NCBI GenBank assembly: GCA_963678675.1
Contig: OY783193.1
Coordinates: forward strand, 12,572,822 to 12,636,821
Direction of reading: 5' to 3'
Source of the DNA: Xiphydria camelus
Lineage: Eukaryota > Arthropoda > Insecta > Hymenoptera > Xiphydriidae
Length of the DNA stretch: 64,000 nt
The position numbers were made by a program, and so were the translations under genes. Each line of letters begins with the position of its first letter. The first letter of the stretch is position 1. The notes beneath the pieces were generated by a model. It was not told where the DNA came from and did not search any database. It was given only the letters and a program-made list of their open reading frames with translations. Shown here piece by piece: positions 46,660 through 56,869 of the stretch.

Positions 46660-46683
46660 TTCATTTATATATATATATATAGA
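45597..46683 (-). mobile_element. Helitron copy D, full-length reference copy (1087 bp)
   Basis: Minus strand: 5' end TCTATATATATATA at 46683 preceded by A; (GTCT)n microsatellite about 46653-46627; first 129-bp unit; TGACCTTGA block; three units (near 46270, 46140 and 46015); second TGACCTTGA block; 3' hairpin CCCGTGCGAAGCCGGGACGGG split by its loop; CTAG at 45600-45597 followed by T. A|TC...CTAG|T is the diagnostic Helitron insertion pattern. Non-coding. Confidence 0.92.
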
Positions 46684-46867
46684 TTAGCATTAAGGTAACG
46701 ATTTCCTTCAATCACATTGCGATGGGAAGTATTTGTTTGGGCCCAATCATAAATTTGATCTACAGTTATTAACATTTTTACTATTTTTTCACAAATCGCG
46801 TGTATTGTCGAATGGTTTAGGTCTTATTCGGCGCCATATTGGTTAGGTCACGCCCCCATGTCGATTC

Positions 46868-47660
46868 CCAATATAAATTGGAACTTGTGATAGTATAATA
46901 CAAAAGAGGTAATGTATTGATAAAGAAAAAATAATAATAAAGTATTTACTAAATTATTGTAATTCAATAACATTGTATTACTTATTTTTCTGCCACGACT
47001 TTAATTGCTGATAGTGAAGAAAAATCAAATTTATTGGTTGATCCATCCACTATCAACAATCAAAGTCGTGGCAGAAAAATAATGAATACGATGGAATTGG
47101 ATTACAATAATGGAGTAACTACTTTGTTATTATTTTTTCTTTGTCGATATATTTCCTTTTTCGTATTATACTAACCTCTAATATGCCGGAATTAAAAATC
47201 TCTAGAACTCTGCGGTACCATGCCACGGTAGGAATATCAAATTCTACCGACATGACATGCTTCGACAAGGTCTGTATTAACTTTAGCATTATATTGGGGG
47301 CACTGCACTAATCCCGTGGCACATTTTTCTATCTGGGAAAGCCGTGGTAGAAAAGTAGGAGATACGATAGAATTGGATTACAATAATGAAGTAATTATTT
47401 TATTATCTTTTCTTTATCGATATATTCCCCCTTTCGTATTATCAAAATTCCAATTATATATTATCGGAACGCTGTACAGCTGTACTACCATAATAATATG
47501 CTTTCCCAGATAGAAAAATGTGCCACAGGATTAGTGCAGTGCCCCCAATATACCGCTAAAGTTGATACAGACCTTGTCGAAGCATGTCATGTCGGTAGAA
47601 CCTGATATTCATACCGTGGCATTGTACCGCAATTCTAGAGAATTCTTTTCTACCTAGGTT
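46868..47660. repeat. Nested palindromes with CCCAGATAG-family halves
   Basis: 46880-46990 and 47065-47175 form one palindrome around AAAGTCGTGGCAGAAAAAT. 47190-47336 and 47504-47658 are two inverted halves of the CCCAGATAG element family seen at 59253 and 61132, and a diverged copy of the first palindrome's arm (47345-47440) lies between them. The order suggests repeated insertion of related foldbacks. Confidence 0.65.
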
Positions 47661-47664
47661 GATT

Positions 47665-48565
47665 TTTGACTGCGAAGAAAAATCAAATTTCCATCAATCC
47701 GTCCCGTTCTCGTATGGCGCTGAAAACAAAAAATAGAATAACCACAAAGATATTTGTTCTGTATAAGGGAATAAAATGAGGTTAAGACAGTCAGTTAGGA
47801 AGTAACTTATCTGATGCCACTTCTTCCGAGATACAGATGTCTCCTTTCCTGATCTTCATGCACCAGCAACCAGAGAAAAATGACACTGCTTCCGTGCACT
47901 ATCTTGATTATTTAAAAAAAATCTAAACGATTTGATAATAGCTAGCTGTCAGAGCGTCTGTCACATTCACCACTATTGAGATTCACTACTTCGATTACAC
48001 TGAATTTTTACTTTTTATTAACAAGCGCGTCCGAGGATCGAACAGATGCGAGGGAAATCGTTTCGCGAATGGAAATATTTTATTAATTTTTAAAAACAAC
48101 TAAACATTCAAGGAATATATTCTCTCACACACTCTCACATACATTTTTGATGGCGTATGCGTGTGGCCGCATCTGTGTACACATTTCCGACCATGGCCGA
48201 ATACCGCCGAAGACAGGCGGAATTTTTGTGACATTTTTACATATATATATCGCCCGAGAAATCGGATTCTCGACTTTTGAGGGGCGAGGGGCGTGGCTTC
48301 GCGTTGCTAAGGAAAAATCTCTGTTAATATGTAACTTACAACATTTACTCTGGTCTCTATCGATAGAGAATGGTCGATTTATATGGCGTAACTAAGCATA
48401 GTTTTGGTTATAACCGTATATTTATTGAGAAAATTCGATGTTAAAATTGAGGGGTGAAGGGGCAGACATTTTTCCTGTAAAGATACACGGGTGCTCGCGG
48501 CGACAGCGCTGGCGGCGTCGTTCTGACGACTTGAATGAACATGCCGCGAGACACTACCGTGTCTC
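47665..48565. other. Gene-free stretch
   Basis: No gene or repeat recognised. It contains an 82-codon plus-strand frame (48147-48395) without resemblance to any family. Confidence 0.4.
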
Positions 48566-48568
48566 TTG

Positions 48569-49238
48569 ATACAGGGTGTTCAAAAAGTACCGGTACGGAT
48601 GATTATTATGCCTTCCTAAACTGTTCATCCGATTGCGATGAAACTTTGGGGAATGGTTGGACGCATCTCCGCGAAGGTTTCTGAGTTAGTAAATCGTATA
48701 AAAGGTGTTCAAAAAGTACCGGTACTGATGATTATTATGCCTTCCTAAACCGTTCATCCGATTGCGATGAAAAGTTGGGGAATGGTTGGACGCATGTCCG
48801 CGAAGGTTTCTGAGTTAGTAAATCTTATAAAAGGTGTTCAGAAAGTACCGGTACTGATGATTATTATGCCTTCCTAAACCGTTCATCCGATTGCGATGAA
48901 AAGTTGAGAAATGGTTGAACGCATGCCCGCGAAGGTTTCTGAGTTAGTAAATCTTATACAGGGTATTCGAAAAGTCGAACTATACTTGACCTAAATTTGA
49001 CCTCCGCTGACAATAAAGGTAACATGAAAAAAATGGTCAAGGACATATTTGAACGTGAAAAAAAATTAATTTGACCTTGATATAACCTTGAAGGTCACGG
49101 TCAAGGTCAAATCCAATATGACCATTGCGTAGACCGGGAAAAATACTAAAAGTTTTGTATGAAAAATGTATTTAAACAATGGTGGACGGACAAAATCAAT
49201 CCACAATCTACCCGTGCGAAGCCGGGACGGGCTGCTAG
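48569..49238 (+). mobile_element. Helitron copy E (5'-truncated)
   Basis: Plus orientation. It opens inside a 129-bp unit (GGTGTTC at about 48576, 48706, 48837; diverged at 48963), then the TGACCTTGA block, hairpin and CTAG at 49235-49238 followed by T. Confidence 0.87.
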
Positions 49239-49261
49239 TGTACTATATGTGACACATTGCG

Positions 49262-49805
49262 CCAAAAAATTGAAGCCAACGAAGATGAGTAAAAAAGAAG
49301 AAAACTAGTGACTGAAGATGAGCACCACCTGCAGAAAGCTGAGGCCTTCTACTCTTTGATACGAAAATGGAGACAAATAATGATGCTGTTATAAGTTTTG
49401 ATTTTATGCCAAATTTACCGTTGCCTCACATCAGAACAAATTCAATTTTCTATGCTCGTCAGCTGTGGTACTTTGTGTTTGATATACACGACTTATCTGA
49501 TGACTCTGCCTCAATGTATGTATTATATATAATGAAAGTGTAGGAAACAAGGATCAGAACGATGTGACTGCACTTATTTCACTTCCTAAGGCAAAAAGAT
49601 TTTACATCTATAGAAAATTTGGTGATTCTTACCGACGGCTGTGCAGGACAAAATAAGAACTACACAATGATACGCTTTTTATATTTCGTCGTTCATGTGC
49701 TTAAACTTTTTAAAAGTGTAACACATATTTTCCCTATGAGAGGCACCTCTTTTCTGCCACTGGAGCAAGATTTCTCAATAATAAGTAAGAAAAAAAAGAG
49801 TGCGT
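49262..49805 (+). pseudogene. Degenerate transposon ORF with DGCAGQNKN motif
   Basis: Plus-strand readings in shifting frames give CDTLRQKIEANEDE, EDEHHLQKAEAFYSLIRKWR, LPLPHIRTNSIFYARQLWYF, then ILTDGCAGQNKN and FPMRGTSFLPLEQDF. This block order (CDxLxxKIxA, HxxKAExxY, LPLPxxxxxxxFYxRQLW, DxCxGQNKN, RGxSFLPxDxDF) is one I recall from many hypothetical proteins in aphids and other arthropods that are repeated in genomes. DxCxGQNKN could include a catalytic aspartate, but this is not established. Several stops and frameshifts: a dead copy. Confidence 0.7.
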
Positions 49806-50248
49806 AGAGAGCTGCGCAGTAGAAGTTAAACTTCGTGAGTACCAGCAAATGAGAATCGAGTGAAGAAGGATGATCGATGTTTGGGTAATGCGTGGGAATT
49901 GTGGGGTAATAATATTAAACAATGTAGCCCCGTTATAATATAAGAAATAATTTATTCTATCTCCATTTCCCCATCGTCTAGAATAATTATTTTCGATATG
50001 AGTGCGTGAAGTGCACGGCGCGAAACACACGGATATCGAATTTGACTTTTTGTCACCAAAGTGTCAAAACCGAGGTTGGAGCGTGGGCACCAGTGAAGAA
50101 AAAAGTGTTCACGCACTGCGCAGGTACTTTTACGCACTGTGCAGGTTGTTTACACACTGAGCAGCTTCAGTGTGTGAAACACGATTTCACAAGCGTCGAG
50201 GACGATCGAAAAACCGAGGTTTTTGACACTGAGTGACAAAATAGATAT

Positions 50249-50336
50249 TTTCGTTATAAGGGCATGAAGCGCCGTTTTTAACGAGTGTGAATTTTTCCAC
50301 CGAGTTAAAACGACGCGAAACGTCCTTATAACGAAT
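50249..50336. repeat. Small TTCGTTATAAGG palindrome
   Basis: TTCGTTATAAGGGC at 50249 pairs with its complement ending at 50336. Around it, GTGTCAAAWACGAGGTT and GTCACTNAGTGTCAAA words repeat at 50050, 50215 and 50350, so the 50040-50400 interval is a decayed repeat. Confidence 0.55.
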
Positions 50337-50399
50337 TCTATTTTTTGTCACTAAGTGTCAAATACGAGGTTGACGGGGTTGAGGACGCCCGTGAAATCG

Positions 50400-50762
50400 A
50401 GTTTTACATACTGAGTGATGAAAAAGTAATAATTGGTTTGTGGTAACTGAAATAGGAAACGAAAACTCTTGATTGTAAATGGTCTAAAAATGTAGCAAAC
50501 ACTGCGTCGATAGACGTTCCTGCTCTTGTTGAAGGTTCCGTACGATTGTTTATCGTGCGTACTTGATATTTTCGTGCATACAGTCAATTAATGGCTGGGA
50601 TTGAGGTGATGGTAAATTCGTATTGAAATTTCCACTAAGAATCATGGGTATCCTGCCAAGTTCGAGATCAGCCAGAATTGCAATATCCACAGTGTATACA
50701 GCCAGAGAGCGATGAAGGAATTTTATTATATTTGTACTACTGAGTGGATTGGATATATATAT
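50400..50762 (-). pseudogene. Helentron endonuclease, C-terminal half
   Basis: Minus strand from 50755: YISNPLSSTNIIKFLH, ADLELGRIPMILSGNFNTNL, then after a stop or shift near 50560, GTSIDAVFATFLDHLQSRV and YFSYHKPIIT. It continues the endonuclease N-half at 51713-52170, from which it is separated by Helitron copy F. One catalytic-loop change is visible (GDFN in related copies, GNFN here). Confidence 0.85.
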
Positions 50763-50771
50763 ATATATATA

Positions 50772-51700
50772 CTAGCAGCCCGACCCGGCTTCGCACGGGT
50801 AGAATGTGGATTGATTTTGTCCGTCCACCATTGTTTAAATACATTTTTAATACAAAACTTTTAGTATTTTTCCCGGGCTACGCAATGGTCATATTGGATT
50901 TGACCTTGACCATGACCTTCAAGGTTATATCAAGGTCAAATTAATTTTTTTTCACGTTCAAATGTGCCCTTGACCATTTTTTTCATGTTACCTTTATTGT
51001 CAGCGGAGGTCAAATTTAGGTCAAGTATAGTTCGACTTTTTGAACACCCTGTATAAGATTTACTAACTCAGAAACCTTCGCGGATATGCGTCCAACTGTT
51101 CCCAAAATTTTCATCGCAATCGGATGAACGGTTTAGGAAGGCATAATAATCATCCGTACCGGTACTTTTTGAACACTCTGTATAAGATTTACTAACTCAG
51201 AAACCTTCGCGGGCATGCGTCCAACCATTTCCCAACTTTTCATCGCAATCAGATGAACGGTTTAGGAAGGCATAATAATCATCAGTACCGGTACTTTTTG
51301 AACACCTTTTATAAGATTTACTAACTCAGAAACCTTCGCGGGCATGCGTCCAACCATTCCCCAAAGTTTCATCGCAATCGGATGAACGGTTTAGGAAGGC
51401 ATTTGATATTACCTTAAAGGTCACGGTCAAGGTCAAATCCAATACGACCACTGGGTAGCCAAGGGAAAATCCTTAAAGTTTTGTATTAAACATTTTTCTC
51501 TAAAATTTTTTCCCGTTGAGATAATCGGCCGTACCGGGACTTTTTGAACACCCTGTATAAGATTTACTAACTCAGAAACCATCGCGGGCATGCGTCCAAT
51601 CATTTCCCAAAATTTCATCGCAATCGGATGAACGGTTTAGAAAGGCATAAGAGACATACATACAGACAGACAGACAAATATTCATTTTTATATATATACT
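50772..51700 (-). mobile_element. Helitron copy F inserted in the Helentron endonuclease
   Basis: Minus strand: GTCT microsatellite near 51676-51660, 129-bp units near 51545, 51305, 51175 and 51050, TGACCTTGA blocks, hairpin and CTAG at 50775-50772 followed by TATATA. Its 5' end runs into a TA repeat, so the exact TC start is uncertain. Endonuclease sequence lies on both sides. Confidence 0.87.
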
Positions 51701-51712
51701 CGTAGATATGAC

Positions 51713-52170
51713 AACCATCAAAACTTTCTGCTGATTTCCCATGAAACATTCCGCAGCACATATATCGCCAATTGCTGATGTATTCACAGATAATGCGTTA
51801 GTTTGTTGTACGTCAACAGTTAAATGAGGAGTAACAATATTCGTAGTATATATATTTACAGTATGTTTTTATATACAGCCACTCCTGCCGCTCGAACGTT
51901 GGGGCGTTTGAAGTGTACCACGCAGTGGAAATTGGGAATATCAATATTGTCTTCATCGTTTAACCAAATTTCGAAAAGGAGCAGTATGTTAGCTCGTTGG
52001 ACCACCACGTCGGTGAGGTCCAATTTGTGAGCACCCCAAGCCTTTGACAATTTAAGGAACATATTGACAGTCCTTTCTTAGCACTCATGAAATCGAGGAG
52101 CACGTTGTCTATCGTCTGTAATTTGTTTAAAGTAAGCCTCCGGAACTCCTCTTGCAAAGCGATCATCGAT
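51713..52170 (-). pseudogene. Helentron endonuclease, N-terminal half
   Basis: Minus-strand readings: FRRLTLNKLQTIDNVLLDFM, SICSLNCQRL, AHKLDLTDVVVQRANILLLF, EIWLNDEDNIDIPNFHCVV, AAGVAVYKN, then NTSAIGDICAAECF and KVLMVVISTS. The N-rich SLNCQ and ETW-like EIW positions match the first motifs of AP-type endonucleases. At least two frame changes. It directly follows the helicase C-terminus, as in Helentron RepHel-EN proteins. Confidence 0.87.
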
Positions 52171-52194
52171 GTTGCTGTTTTCCGTCCATGGTAA

Positions 52195-53040
52195 AATGTT
52201 GTACCGTTATTGCAGGTGTTACGATGTAAAATCCCTCTATATTTGTTACTCGTGATAATGCTACATATAGCAGTTGCTGTGAGTGGGTCTAGTGATACTC
52301 GTAGACAATCTCATTGAATGTGCCGCCTTGGGATTTGCGTATCATAGTGGCACAAGCAGGAACTATTGGAAAATGGTTTCTTTTCGCAACAACCGTTTTA
52401 TTAATATTAAATGTGATTGTTGATGTTCTTCTTGCGATTGGCACGGCAGTTTGACTAATAATGTTCGCCATCATATTCGTATATCCTGCAGCTTTTCGTC
52501 TAATCTTTTCTCCAGTCTTTCATGATGCAGGAAAGTCCAACCACGCACGGGTTGCTTCTCCAGCTTCGTTCTGCTTGATACGTACCAGTTTATCAACAGC
52601 ACCGTTTGCCAGCCCATTTGAGACGTCAATGTTAGTAGTTATAATGTATGGTTTATTAATGACAAGTGTAATTTCATATGGCAATCCCCCAGTATCAATC
52701 GCAGACATCTTGTGGAGCTTTTGATGCAGAAAAGCTTGCTGTTCCGCATTATGACAACCAACATATACGTCTGTAGCCACTGAAATTATTTTATCCTCTA
52801 TACGCGATTCAATACTGCTTGATTATATGCAGTAACAAAGTTGTTGGTAAGAAAGGGACGTATTCCATCCGAACGTAATCTATCTGCTTCCTCTGTTGTG
52901 AAGAAACGTGACTTGATAAGACGTAATTCGTCATCATCCAATGTTAAGCCATTACCGATTTTCGTAAGCAATGATGAGAAGCTGTAGTTCGCTTGTCGCA
53001 TCACTTCATTGAGCTCATAAAACTTGAGCCCTCGCCATAT
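52195..53040 (-). pseudogene. Helentron PIF1-type helicase, C-terminal half
   Basis: Minus strand: WRGLKFYELNEVMRQANYSF, LLTKIGNGLTLDDDELRLIK, KLHKMSAIDTGGLPYEITLV, ISTTNIDVSNGLANGAVDKL-like text, RNHFPIVPACATMIRKSQGG, then (after a TAG stop) QQLLYVALSRVTNIEGFYIV. These are helicase motifs III-VI. Frames shift at about 52790, 52500 and 52308. Confidence 0.9.
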
Positions 53041-53041
53041 A

Positions 53042-54787
53042 CCGTATGTTTCATCCCAAACTAAACAAGCATAGATACCGACATTGCCGATACTTTACCG
53101 ACGGTCAAGAATTTTATAGTTAGAGTTGGCTTGAGAAGAGTGCGCTGTGTGTGCTGCGTGAGACACTGAACTATAGAGTTCAGTGGCGTAAGAGCGAAAA
53201 GTGTCAAACGTCTGATTTCCCGATAGCTGTCAATTCAGAAGATCGTAGCGTCTAACCTCGAAATCTTTTCATCTTTAATCTTTTACAAGTGATAAGAAAT
53301 AATCATTCGGGTTTCTTTTCGACGAAATTCCCCAAGTGTTTAAAAACCGGTAACCGATTTGCCAATAACTTTTGCTTTGTCTTCAACTGATATTAAGTGT
53401 TACCGCACAACGAGTAGGTTAGGAGATTTTCATCAAGTCTTTGACAGTCCGATTTTTAAACTCTTAGGGTCATTCCATACCAAATCGGACACTTTTTGGA
53501 GTAACATTTCGGATTTTGCTCAAATTTGGATATATTGTAGTCTTTGTCGATGTTTAACCGTATCTCGAAGGATTTTTCAAAATTTTGAAAATTGTTGATT
53601 TTACAGCCACTTGAAGAATAACGCTGCTTTTTTTTTCATTAAATTATAATTATCAAACCGGTTGTCGGCTGAGAATAATCTTTTGGATACTAAAAGTGAA
53701 AGAGTTGAAAAACCAGAGAAAAATTGCATCGATTAAAAAAAAATTTTTTAAATAATTTTATTTGCAATTCATTTAAACAAATGACGTATTTTCGTAGCTG
53801 GCCACTTTTTAAAAATCTGAAAAAAAGCAAGCATATACTTTGATATCCTCTCTTTAACGACAAACAAACAAAAATAACGACACTTTAAAATTGACGACAC
53901 AAAAATTAATTGAAGTTGACGCCGCGTCGGCCTCGCCGCGTCGGCCCCGCCGCTAGCGTGTCGCCAAGCCAGTCGAACCCACCGACCGGTGGCTAGCGGC
54001 GGGGCCGACGTGCCAATTCCGACGCGGCGTCAACTTCAATTAATTTTTGTGTCGTCAATTTTAAAGTGTCGTTATTTTTGTTTGTTTGTCGTTAAAGAGA
54101 GGATATCAAAGTATATGCTTGCTTTTTTTCAGATTTTTAAAAAGTGGCCAGCTATGAAAATACGTCATTTGTTTAAATCAAGTGCAAATAAAATTATTAA
54201 AAAAATTTTTTTTTTGATCGATGCAATTTTTCTCTGGTTTTTCAACTCTTTCACTTTTAGTATCCAAAAGATTATTCTCAGCCGACCACCGGTTTGATAA
54301 TTATAATTTAATGAAAAAAAAGCAGCGTTATTTTTCAAGTGGCTGTAAAATCAACAATTTTCAACATTTTGAAAAATCCTTCGAGATACGGTTAAACATC
54401 GATAAAGACTACAATATATCCAAATTTGAGCAAAATCCGAAATGTTACTCCAAAAAGTGTCCGATTTGGTATGGAATGACCCCTTAGGGAATTTCATTGA
54501 AGAAACCCGAATTATTATTTTTTATCACTTCTACAAATTACCTACCATTCTTTACAAATTCACGATTTCGAGGTTAGGCGCTTCGATTTCCCGAATTGAC
54601 TGCTATCGGGAAATCAGACGTTTGACACTTTTCGCTCTTACGCCACTGAACTCTACAGTTCAGTGTCTCACGCAGCACACACAGCGCACTCTTCTCAAGC
54701 CAACTCTAACTATAAAATTCTTGACCGTCGGTAAAGTATCGGCAATGTCGGTATCTATGCTTATTTAGTTTGGGATGAAACATACGG
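53042..54787. mobile_element. 1746-bp CCGTATG-family foldback inside the helicase
   Basis: Ends CCGTATGTTTCATCCCAAAC and its complement; TA at 53040-53041 and 54788-54789. Removing the element and one TA rejoins the helicase frame as GPTIWRGLK. Arms of about 420 bases each contain CACTGAACTNTANAGTTCAGTG, a small stem absent from the 375-bp relative at 36348. A further inverted element occupies the middle. Confidence 0.9.
53467..54483. mobile_element. 1.0-kb foldback nested within the foldback, TTA target
   Basis: GGGTCATTCCATACCAAATC at 53467 is repeated inverted at the end; TTA at 53464-53466 and 54484-54486. The arms pair almost throughout (about 470 bases each), down to a GC-rich centre at 53920-54025 with GCCGCGTCGGCC and GACGCGGCGTCAAC. 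The open frames inside are by-products. The TTA duplication with a GGG start is Harbinger-like. Confidence 0.85.
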
Positions 54788-54792
54788 TAGTG

Positions 54793-54946
54793 GGACCTAT
54801 CATTCGTTGTTTAATCGCCTTGTATATCGGAGTGGCACGAACTGGTGGTAATTGCCGTAAATCACCAATCAAAATGATATCTAATCCTCCAAAATTAGTA
54901 TCAAAATGTCCCGTAATTTGTTTTAATCTTGAATCAACCATCTAAT
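54793..54946 (-). pseudogene. Helentron helicase, Walker B region
   Basis: Minus strand reads SRLKQITGHFDTNFGGLDII, then LIGDLRQLPPV and YKAIKQRMIGP. GDLRQLPPV is helicase motif II and following residues. Upstream (above 54946) the reading is lost and no Walker A or Rep domain is found, so the element is truncated. Confidence 0.88.
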
Positions 54947-55144
54947 GTTACCTCCAAATGTATGTCAATAGTGACATTACCGACGCGAAATTCGTACGCA
55001 CAAATTCCCCAGTGGCGGTGATGAGTCATGGTGTCGCTTTTTCGTAACATAGTAGGAGATTGCGAGCAAACCGATTCACACCCAAGGCGCCCATAGAAGT
55101 TTCACTTGAAAAGAATTAGTCAAACCAAAGGTAGATTATTCCCA

Positions 55145-55392
55145 TAACGCTGCTTTGCTTTGAGAGGGGCATTACTATACTCGAAATATGATAACTTTAC
55201 AGGAGACGAGTTTTAAAAATGTGACAAAAGTAAAAATGTTATAAAAAATGTGCGCTCTTGCGAAAAATGACTGGCAACAGAAATATGCCTGTTTTCGTGA
55301 TAAAGGTCAATAAAGTAAGCAGTTGATTATTATACAAAACGCAAAAACGATATTTTTAGTTGTGCCCCTCTCAAAGCAGAGCAGTGATAAAT
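55145..55392. repeat. MITE-like inverted repeat with TTTGAGAGGGGC ends
   Basis: CGCTGCTTTGCTTTGAGAGG near 55148 and its diverged complement near 55370-55390. About 245 bp, non-coding. Confidence 0.6.
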
Positions 55393-55484
55393 GCTTTAAA
55401 TACGCAGTTGCACAGAACGTAGGAGACATTGTAGGCTTAGCAAAGAGTGTTTAAAATATTCCTCATCACGCTTCTAATATTCAT

Positions 55485-55797
55485 GATAACTGTGACATCA
55501 AATGGTGTGGCTTTCTGAAGAATTCTGAAAAATGTTCCCATGTGGAACCATTGGAGATAGCATTCAAAGTGACGTTTTAAAACAAACGCTAAAAGGAATC
55601 TTCAACGATTTGTCTAAAAATGCTAACAAATATGTATTCTCGCAATCGATTCAGAAAAATGAGTTTCAACGCTTCTGTGGGCAGGAAAGCACCAAAATCC
55701 ATTTGCTATAGTCGTACGGCATCAATGGATTATCGAGTGGGAGCCACAGTAACAGAGAAAAATCAGTCACTCCCAAAATCTTCGTAAATGGGCATTC
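55485..55797 (+). pseudogene. Fragment of a multi-copy arthropod transposon protein (WCGFLKN type)
   Basis: Plus strand: CDIKWCGFLKNSEK, then GIFNDLSKNANKY, NEFQRF, then in a shifted frame GRKAPKSICYSRTASMDYRV and GATVTEKNQSLP. The block order is one I recall from proteins with an adjoining YqaJ-type exonuclease domain that are repeated in insect and hydra genomes. The exonuclease domain itself is not seen. At least two frame breaks. Confidence 0.6.
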
Positions 55798-55805
55798 GTG
55801 TGAAA

Positions 55806-55943
55806 AAATAGTATGTCATTCGGCTGAAAATCCTCGGATTTTTAAGACTGTGTTTAGGTTGTAGCACGAGGCATGGTGGGGGGACGGCCTAAACACAGTT
55901 TAAAAAAACCTCGGATTTCCGCCTTATGACATAAGATACTATT
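55806..55943 (-). repeat. Foldback repeat, copy 2 of the 20579 element
   Basis: It contains GGCATGGTGGGGGGACG, with arms ATAGTATGTCATTCGGC and GCCTTATGACATAAGATACT. The arms match the opposite arms of copy 1. Confidence 0.75.
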
Positions 55944-56029
55944 TCTTTTTTTGCGATCTGTAATATAATAGGAAGCATAACCGAAGGATGTACATAGCTA
56001 TAATAAACAAAAACCAAAGTTGTATCGAA

Positions 56030-56032
<3 letters not shown>

Positions 56033-56056
<24 letters not shown>
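56033..56056. repeat. (AC)n microsatellite
   Basis: Twelve uninterrupted AC units. Confidence 0.9.
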
Positions 56057-56060
<4 letters not shown>

Positions 56061-56160
56061 AAGTAAAGGTATAAAGAAACCGTGCTTTGAATGTTGTGCA
56101 AGTTTAATCATAGCCATCATTCACGAAATATACATGACACTAGCAGGTGGTGTACAAAAC

Positions 56161-56320
56161 ATATCGACACCTTACTTTGAAAACCTCGTAAGTGCAATTT
56201 TTGACAGAAATGCCATTTATAGCTTACTGTGTTCAGATTTTATACCTTAACGCAGTAAGCTATAAATGTCATTTTTGTCAAAAATAGCACTTGCGAGGTT
56301 TTCAAAGGAAGGTATCGATA
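56161..56320. mobile_element. MITE with ATATCGATACC ends
   Basis: 160 bp. ATATCGAYACCTTMCTTTGA and AAAACCTCG, and inward ATTTATAGCTTACTG, are inverted at the two ends. Non-coding. Confidence 0.75.
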
Positions 56321-56519
56321 TATTGAACACTTCGTGCACACTTAACTACATGCTATATTTTCGCCAGGGTAAACCTTTACGAAGCGTGCAAGAACGCTAA
56401 AATAGAAAGCGTGCATTAAGTGTACAATTTCATGCGAGGAAGCGTAGATCGGAACACGAAGTGTTCTAACATTTTCCGAACTCTTCGTGTACCTACACTT
56501 AAGTTGCATGCTTTATTTT

Positions 56520-56865
56520 CGCCAGAGCGTCGCGGTTGTTTTTTAGCGGTGAAACCACACTAAACCGACTGTTAGCACGTTCGCTGCGTCTCACGTTCCC
56601 TGCGTATCAAGATCACTGAGTTAACCCCCGTACTAAAATCTTGAAAAAAATTTGCGTAAAACTACTCGTACTGTACTACACAAATCTTTTCAGCTTTATA
56701 TCAGGTCTTCATTCGTCTTCAGCTAATCGTTCATTTTTAGAGAACAAAATCAAATAAGTATTCTTCTACTTCCGACCTGTGACTATCGATTTAATCTCAA
56801 TCATATGCTTTTCTCAATAAATTATGCATTATCACAGCAATTGACCTACACACTGAACTAGGTAT
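56520..56865 (+). repeat. Interspersed repeat, copy 2 (empty-site paralogue)
   Basis: Parallels 30425-30657 plus 36045-36060. It includes an extra segment at about 56740-56795 absent from copy 1 and carries the uninterrupted TATCACAGCAATTGACC at about 56833-56849. Confidence 0.78.
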
Positions 56866-56869
56866 ACAG

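Noticed and set aside
48020..48100. tRNA-like B box GTTCGATCC on the minus strand
   Set aside because: The upstream sequence is AT-rich without an A box or cloverleaf.
53989..54487. Plus-strand ORFs of 88-102 codons within the foldback
   Set aside because: Inside a palindrome, mirrored on the other arm, no domain.
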